The position numbers were made by a program, and so were the translations under genes. Shown one piece after another: positions 6,914 through 10,684 of a stretch of DNA of 10,684 bases. Each line of letters starts with the position of its first letter. The first letter of the stretch is position 1. Origin of the DNA: Rhodospirillaceae bacterium TMED167 (GTDB lineage Bacteria; Pseudomonadota; Alphaproteobacteria; Rhodospirillales_A; UBA2165); the NCBI GenBank assembly GCA_002170915.1, contig NHHQ01000092.1, positions 1,395 to 12,078 on the forward strand, written 5' to 3'. The notes below the pieces were generated by a model. It did no database searches and had not been told where the DNA came from. It worked only from the letters and a program-made list of their open reading frames with translations.

Positions 6914-8465
6914 TATATGTGTAAGGATGCCAAGTCACTTTGTTAAAAAATTTCTGCCAATACCGATATGTTTTTAAATCATTTGGTGTTCCCCAACAGA
7001 TGTAATGATCAATCTCAAAATTCTTTACATTATATCCCAACTCAATTGCTTCATTCAAAAGATTATCAACATAGAATTCACCATTTGTTCTTTCATCTTT
7101 TTTGTAAAGATTCTCTAAAGAATTAAAATAGACCTGCTTGTTTCTAAAGAACATTGTACCGACAATAGCATATTCATCTACAGGGTTTGTTCCTGTAAAG
7201 TTCTTTACATTTACTTTAGTAACATTTCCAGATGCATCCACATCCAACCAAGAATACATATCAGGATTATGATGTGCAGTGTAGTTATTCTTATAACTCC
7301 AAACTACAATATCATTATCCAGGTCTTCAATTAAGTCAGCAAACTTATCAGAATCATATAGTGCGCCATTATCACATGCAGATAAAATAATTGAAGACTC
7401 ATCATCAATCTCATCCACTATCTTTGCGGTGGTACAAGCTTGACCTTCGGTTACCTCATTAATCCATACAACATTCCCAAAATCCTCAATAGGAAGCATA
7501 CTCATATGAGATGTTAAACAAGCAAACACTGTCTCATCTGTTTCAGGAAGACAGTGTAGTGCCCGATCAACCATATAATGTCCGTTAATTTCAATAAAGG
7601 GTTTAGGAATACCATATCCCTCTTTAGAGAATCTACTTCCTGCTCCAGCCATCGGCAATGCTGTTGTGCAGTTCTTAATTTTTAATGGTTTATTTCCTTC
7701 CATTACTGCACGATAGTAATCAGACCATTGCTGATACATCTTTACATCTAGTGGTGTTCCCCACTGAAGCATATTTGAGACCTCATATACAGTGTTGTAT
7801 AATCCATCCCTGATCATCAGATTGTGAACCAAACTAACATAATATTCTCCATTAATATTGACATCATCATCAATCAACTTCTGAAAGTAATACTTTACAT
7901 ACTTACCTTTTTTGAAATAATAAGTTCCAGTCGAAGCATACTCCGACATCTTGTCGTCAGTAAATGGTCTCTTCTCACGAATCTCTTCGATTTGATATGA
8001 CCCCAGTCTCAATCTACAGAATGCATAATTATCACCACCCAACATATGAGGATGAAATCCTGTATATGAAACTACGCATCCATCACATTGAGTATCATCT
8101 ACATGAGATTTAAAATCATCATAATCCCAGTTCATAGAAAAATCACAGTAATTTACGATGACTTGCTCCTCATCATCGATGTCCTTCAATGCCTGAAGAA
8201 CACTGTGAACTGGACCTAACTTGTGAGGATCAATAACTCTAATCGAAGATCCCTCAGGGAGTTTATGAAGTAAGAGACCTGCAACATCAGTTTCATCATG
8301 ATGCTTTCTGTTCAGTATACACACAAATTCAGAATCTTTTGGATAAAGATCAATGATGTGTTCGATGACAGTTTTACCATCAATCTCTAAAAGATACTTC
8401 GGTACTGTGTATCCAGCATCCATGAACCTGCGGCTCATACCAGACATAGGGATAACAACTTTCAT
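6891..8465 (-). CDS. Two-domain sugar-phosphate nucleotidyltransferase (tandem fusion)
   Basis: A 524-residue protein built from two homologous nucleotidyltransferase domains, about residues 1-256 and 265-512. Each half repeats the same landmarks in order: PMSGMSRRF (6-14) and PMAGAGSRF (271-279) for the nucleotide loop; VPK (21-23) and IPKPF (286-290); NYCDF (105-109) and SACDN (362-366) for the metal-binding Asp; NGEYYV (205-210) and NGEFYV (461-466); and WGTPLD (235-240) and WGTPND (491-496). This family makes NDP-sugars from a sugar 1-phosphate and NTP and is common in capsule clusters as a single domain of about 250 residues. Domain B keeps the standard G-x-G-x-R loop; domain A has Ser at the second Gly. 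The ATG is 1 base after the cupin stop with AGGAG 6 bases upstream. Sugar and nucleotide are unknown. Confidence 0.88.
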   Translation of the reverse strand: MKVVIPMSGMSRRFMDAGYTVPKYLLEIDGKTVIEHIIDLYPKDSEFVCILNRKHHDETDVAGLLLHKLPEGSSIRVIDPHKLGPVHSVLQALKDIDDEEQVIVNYCDFSMNWDYDDFKSHVDDTQCDGCVVSYTGFHPHMLGGDNYAFCRLRLGSYQIEEIREKRPFTDDKMSEYASTGTYYFKKGKYVKYYFQKLIDDDVNINGEYYVSLVHNLMIRDGLYNTVYEVSNMLQWGTPLDVKMYQQWSDYYRAVMEGNKPLKIKNCTTALPMAGAGSRFSKEGYGIPKPFIEINGHYMVDRALHCLPETDETVFACLTSHMSMLPIEDFGNVVWINEVTEGQACTTAKIVDEIDDESSIILSACDNGALYDSDKFADLIEDLDNDIVVWSYKNNYTAHHNPDMYSWLDVDASGNVTKVNVKNFTGTNPVDEYAIVGTMFFRNKQVYFNSLENLYKKDERTNGEFYVDNLLNEAIELGYNVKNFEIDHYICWGTPNDLKTYRYWQKFFNKVTWHPYTYNEDYFTN

Positions 8466-8466
8466 A

Positions 8467-8823
8467 TTAATCTCCTTTAATTACTCTATAACTGTCTTCA
8501 TCAAAATGTTCTGTAGAAAATTCAAATAACTCAGATGATTCAACAGCAATCATCTGATGCCTCAGTCCACGATAGATGTGAAATTTATCTCCTGGTTCTA
8601 GGATGCAGTCATTTGCTTTTGCCAGGTCATCACTATCTCCATAGTATAATAGTATTCTACCAGACTGCAGATAAAATGTTTCATCCTTTAAGTTATGATA
8701 GTGCCATGAACACCTCTTTCCTTCATCAAAGAAAAGAAGTTTACCACAATACTCATCGGTATTGACAATCCATTTTTCATATCCCCATCCTTTAGGGACA
8801 TGTTTAATTTCTGAAGAAATCAT
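8467..8823 (-). CDS. Single-domain cupin, possible sugar isomerase or binding protein
   Basis: A 118-residue single cupin barrel. Motif 1 is H-x-H-x4-E-x6-G (His41, His43, Glu48 in SWHYHNLKDETFYLQSG), and motif 2 is PGDKFHI followed by His89 (GLRHQM). That is a complete two-His/Glu/His metal site. The N-terminal PKGWGYEKW resembles the start of the cupin domains of type II phosphomannose isomerases and of proteins attached to sialic-acid-type synthases. The role is therefore probably isomerisation or binding of an activated sugar or sugar phosphate; no reaction can be assigned. Start choice: the ATG at 8823 has AAGGA about 10 bases upstream, while an in-frame ATG at 8844 has none; the longer form would be 125 residues. 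It overlaps the end of the HAD gene by 20 bases and lies just before the nucleotidyltransferase gene. Confidence 0.8.
   Translation of the reverse strand: MISSEIKHVPKGWGYEKWIVNTDEYCGKLLFFDEGKRCSWHYHNLKDETFYLQSGRILLYYGDSDDLAKANDCILEPGDKFHIYRGLRHQMIAVESSELFEFSTEHFDEDSYRVIKGD
8472..8476 (-). promoter_or_regulatory. Ribosome binding site of the two-domain nucleotidyltransferase
   Basis: AGGAG on the minus strand within the last codons of the cupin gene, ending 6 bases before the ATG at 8465. It is the best-placed Shine-Dalgarno sequence in the window and fixes this start. Confidence 0.75.
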
Positions 8824-9133
8824 CGGAGTGTATTCCTTTATCATCTACGTAATAATCACCAGAAGGTTTTCCAAGAAATAATTGATGATACTTACATCCC
8901 CACAAACTTAATTGTATCTCAGTAAATTCATAAAATTCTTTTTTTGCCAGGTCTGCATTATTTTTATACCTACCCATTCCTCTGGCAGTGAGATATACGA
9001 TGGTATGACCCTCGTCGTATAGTTTATTTATTTTATCAATACGATCCTGAATTGGTAATGCCTGCTCATATCTCATCTCATCTGTAGGACCAGGAGTGCA
9101 TATAGTACCATCAATATCAATCACATATCTCAT
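8804..9133 (-). CDS. Mini HAD-superfamily phosphatase (copy 1)
   Basis: A 109-residue capless HAD protein. Motif I is DIDGT (6-10), motif II LTARG (48-52), motif III Lys89 in GKP (88-90) and motif IV VDDK (96-99), all intact. WGCKYH (78-83) is shared with copy 2 at 4852-5163. Presumed function is removing a phosphate from a sugar phosphate in the activated-sugar pathway, by analogy with GmhB in heptose synthesis, though it is much smaller than GmhB. Position directly after the HldE-like kinase and cytidylyltransferase genes favours a role in that pathway, which is inference. The ATG lies 17 bases inside the kinase gene and is preceded by GAGGG with a 6-base spacer, a good ribosome binding site that supports this start. 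Confidence 0.85.
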   Translation of the reverse strand: MRYVIDIDGTICTPGPTDEMRYEQALPIQDRIDKINKLYDEGHTIVYLTARGMGRYKNNADLAKKEFYEFTEIQLSLWGCKYHQLFLGKPSGDYYVDDKGIHSDDFFRN

Positions 9134-9866
9134 TTACATCCCTCTCAGATAATACATAAGTTCCAAAATGTGTTACAGCAATCGCAGCTGCTTTATTTGC
9201 ATAAGGTATTGCTTTCTCTATTTTAGCATACAAGAGATAAAAGTAAACAAGTGCAGATAAGAAAGTGTCCCCAGCACCACAAACATCAAATACTCCTACT
9301 CCAACTCCTGGATAGTTTACACCTTGATAATCTGCACCACCAGAACCTTTGGTTACAATTAAATTATTAGATTTAGTTTCTAATTTAGAATATTCATCAG
9401 CATTTATTTTAACATATGCATTATCTGTGGGTAATACTTTTTTCTTACTATCAATAAAGACAGGTCCATCAAACCACTCAACCAGTTCAAACATTCTCTC
9501 AGTTGTAATAAATCCCTTATCATAATCCGATATGACAAGGGCATCAAAGTTATTTTCTGGTAGATCGTAGTCAAGAGGTTTAGTAGGATTCTCTACGTCA
9601 ACTCTAAGAAGTTGTTGATTATACCTTTCGTCAATAAATCTACGTTTAATAATCCTTTCTTCTTGAGTAAGGATGTAAACCTCAACTCCAAATGACATGA
9701 GATTTTCTCTCACATTCCATGCCATCCCCATTTGCCTTTCTACTCTAGTTTTCTTAAGAATAGGTACTGGTGCTTCTGGATTAAGTCTTTCACATATCCC
9801 ATAAACATATTCATCGGTACAACTATCTCCGATCAATAATACTTTGAATTGTTTTTGTTGTGGCAT
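9117..9866 (-). CDS. Compact HldE N-domain-like sugar kinase (PfkB/ribokinase family)
   Basis: A 249-residue kinase resembling the N-terminal domain of HldE (D-glycero-D-manno-heptose-7-phosphate kinase). Visible parts: GDSCTDEYVYG (13-23), NPEAPVP (29-35), matching the heptokinase S-P-E-A-P-V-P; NQQLLRVD (83-90), matching N-Q-Q-L-I-R-L-D; SDYDKG (113-118); and the PfkB signature DVCGAGDTFLSA (194-205) with catalytic Asp200. The usual domain is about 320 residues. Here about 30-40 residues are missing between the glycine-rich segment and NQQLLRVD, with another shortening after residue 160. The start is the ATG at 9866, preceded by AGGTG; a GTG two codons upstream is possible. It overlaps the cytidylyltransferase gene by 44 bases. 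Substrate specificity is inferred, and another sugar phosphate is possible. Confidence 0.82.
   Translation of the reverse strand: MPQQKQFKVLLIGDSCTDEYVYGICERLNPEAPVPILKKTRVERQMGMAWNVRENLMSFGVEVYILTQEERIIKRRFIDERYNQQLLRVDVENPTKPLDYDLPENNFDALVISDYDKGFITTERMFELVEWFDGPVFIDSKKKVLPTDNAYVKINADEYSKLETKSNNLIVTKGSGGADYQGVNYPGVGVGVFDVCGAGDTFLSALVYFYLLYAKIEKAIPYANKAAAIAVTHFGTYVLSERDVNEICD
9140..9144 (-). promoter_or_regulatory. Ribosome binding site of HAD copy 1
   Basis: GAGGG on the minus strand inside the kinase gene, with a 6-base spacer to the ATG at 9133. It supports a start that overlaps the kinase by 17 bases. Confidence 0.65.
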
Positions 9867-10221
9867 AATCACCTATTCGATCAAAGAATCTAAGTTCAGC
9901 AGCATAATAAGATCCAATTACAGACTTTTCTTTCCAGTCTGATCCTACAATCATTATATCAGGTTTATATGATTTTATCATATTTTCTAACTCTTCGTCA
10001 CACGAAAAAGTATCGACACCATCTACTGCTTTTAAGTTTTCAAGAAAAAACTTTCTTTCTTCTTGACTATGTATAGGTCTGGTAGGACCTTTCTTTTCCT
10101 TTACTCTATCATCCGTATCAATCCCAACTAATAAAAAGTCTCCCAAACTTTTTGCATAGTTCAGGAGTTCAATATGGCCTCGATGTAGAATATCAAACGT
10201 TCCGTTGACGAATATTTTCAT
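9823..10221 (-). CDS. HldE C-domain-like cytidylyltransferase-family nucleotidyltransferase
   Basis: A 132-residue stand-alone nucleotidyltransferase. GTFDILHRGH (7-16) carries the H-x-G-H nucleotide motif. KGPTRPI and SQEER (44-56) match the K-G-x-x-R-P-x-x-x-x-x-E-R segment of the HldE C-terminal domain rather than the TagD/GCT form, and AVDGVDTF (65-72) and TTKTI (121-125) follow in the same order. In HldE this domain links ADP to heptose 1-phosphate; here it is a separate gene placed before its kinase partner, so the two may act together. Start: I chose the ATG at 10221, directly before KIFVNGTFD; another ATG two codons earlier and a TTG at 10260 are in frame. No strong ribosome binding site is seen. 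It overlaps the epimerase gene by 29 bases. Confidence 0.87.
   Translation of the reverse strand: MKIFVNGTFDILHRGHIELLNYAKSLGDFLLVGIDTDDRVKEKKGPTRPIHSQEERKFFLENLKAVDGVDTFSCDEELENMIKSYKPDIMIVGSDWKEKSVIGSYYAAELRFFDRIGDYATTKTIQSIIDRR
9870..9874 (-). promoter_or_regulatory. Ribosome binding site of the sugar kinase
   Basis: AGGTG on the minus strand just before the ATG at 9866. It overlaps the alternative GTG start at 9872, which favours the ATG. Confidence 0.5.
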
Positions 10222-10684
10222 AAACATATTGAAGAGATTTTTGTAGTCCGTCAAGTTCAAGTCCTAACTTTAAAAGTTCACCACCACTTCCACAGTATGC
10301 TCTATCATTACCAGATTCTAGAACATCAATAGGAACTTCATGATCAGAAAGATTATTAATCATTCCAGCAACCTCTGAAAGCAAAGTCACTTCTGGATAA
10401 ACAAGATTTAATTCTTTGGGGAGATTGTTACCACCCTTAAGATATAGATCAATGACTTTGAAGGCATCACGGACACCAAAGAAGTCCATGAACTTATCTT
10501 TAAATACTACAATCTCACGTTTGTTGATGTAATTTAGAATATTTGCAGTGGTGAACATATTACTTGGAGCACATGCACCAAATACATTAAAGAACCTCAG
10601 GTTATATACATGATTAAGTTGACGGCAACGTTGAGTAATCAGATACTTTGAGAGTCCATAGTAATCAGTAGGAATTCTTTCACC
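10193..10684 (-). CDS. NAD-dependent epimerase/dehydratase, C-terminal part (extended SDR)
   Basis: Partial gene entering from the right edge, with 163 codons and a stop visible. The frame is open through the window end, so the internal ATG at 10558 is not the real start. The first codons carry the catalytic Y-x-x-x-K as YYGLSK (about codons 8-13), followed by NLRFFNVFG (about codons 28-36). Both are diagnostic for extended SDR sugar-nucleotide enzymes such as GDP-fucose synthase, UDP-hexose epimerases and RmlD-like reductases. The Rossmann GxxGxxG half lies outside the window. The C-terminal part is shorter than usual and its substrate pocket does not identify the sugar. It is the second SDR of the cluster, besides 2802-3653, and precedes the HldE-like genes, so it may modify the sugar that they activate. 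Confidence 0.85.
   Translation of the reverse strand, partial: GERIPTDYYGLSKYLITQRCRQLNHVYNLRFFNVFGACAPSNMFTTANILNYINKREIVVFKDKFMDFFGVRDAFKVIDLYLKGGNNLPKELNLVYPEVTLLSEVAGMINNLSDHEVPIDVLESGNDRAYCGSGGELLKLGLELDGLQKSLQYVYENIRQRNV

Noticed and set aside
10222..10260. TTG start giving the cytidylyltransferase 13 more residues.
   Set aside because: The extra residues precede the first conserved strand and lie within the epimerase coding region; the ATG at 10221 directly before KIFVNGTFD fits family N-termini better.
10193..10558. A separate 121-residue gene starting at an internal ATG.
   Set aside because: The same frame is open to the window edge and encodes the SDR Y-x-x-x-K motif upstream of that ATG, so it is the tail of a larger epimerase.

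Overview
The window is one uninterrupted run of 14 genes, all on the minus strand, so transcription runs from base 10684 towards base 1. It encodes machinery for making and attaching the sugars of a surface polysaccharide (LPS O-antigen, capsule or a similar glycan). Neighbouring genes either overlap by 1 to 44 bases or are separated by at most 9 bases. There is no non-coding stretch, RNA gene, mobile element, CRISPR array or terminator that I can support. Both edges cut genes: the first gene in transcription order lacks its 5' end and the last lacks its 3' end.

Layout in transcription order. (1) Sugar supply: an NAD-dependent epimerase/dehydratase (partial, 10193-10684), an HldE-C-like cytidylyltransferase (9823-10221), a compact HldE-N/PfkB-like sugar kinase (9117-9866), a mini HAD phosphatase (8804-9133), a cupin (8467-8823) and a protein of two fused nucleotidyltransferase domains (6891-8465). 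(2) Middle block: a GT61-type glycosyltransferase (5807-6913), a class II aldolase (5160-5825), a second mini HAD phosphatase (4852-5163), a compact GDPD-like phosphodiesterase (4406-4855) and a glycosyltransferase-like protein of unassigned family (3663-4409). (3) Assembly: a second epimerase/dehydratase (2802-3653), a GT11 fucosyltransferase-like enzyme (1945-2802), a GT2/GT7-like glycosyltransferase (1130-1945), a second GT11 paralogue (325-1128) and the start of a GT25 glycosyltransferase (1-320).

A plausible joint function, by inference: the kinase, phosphatase, nucleotidyltransferase and epimerase proteins activate and tailor one or more unusual sugars, possibly heptose-like because the kinase and cytidylyltransferase resemble the two halves of HldE. 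The five or six glycosyltransferases then build the repeating unit. Two GT11 enzymes suggest fucose or a similar deoxysugar in the product.

Origin: base composition is AT-rich (about 38% G+C in the first 60 bases, which I counted). The very tight packing and several proteins shorter than their usual families fit a large marine phage, such as a T4-like cyanophage carrying an LPS-type gene cluster, or a marine bacterium with a compact genome. No phage structural, replication or host-marker gene lies in the window, so this assignment is a guess. Sequence-level similarity between the two GT11 genes and between the two HAD genes indicates duplication within this cluster or within a shared gene pool.
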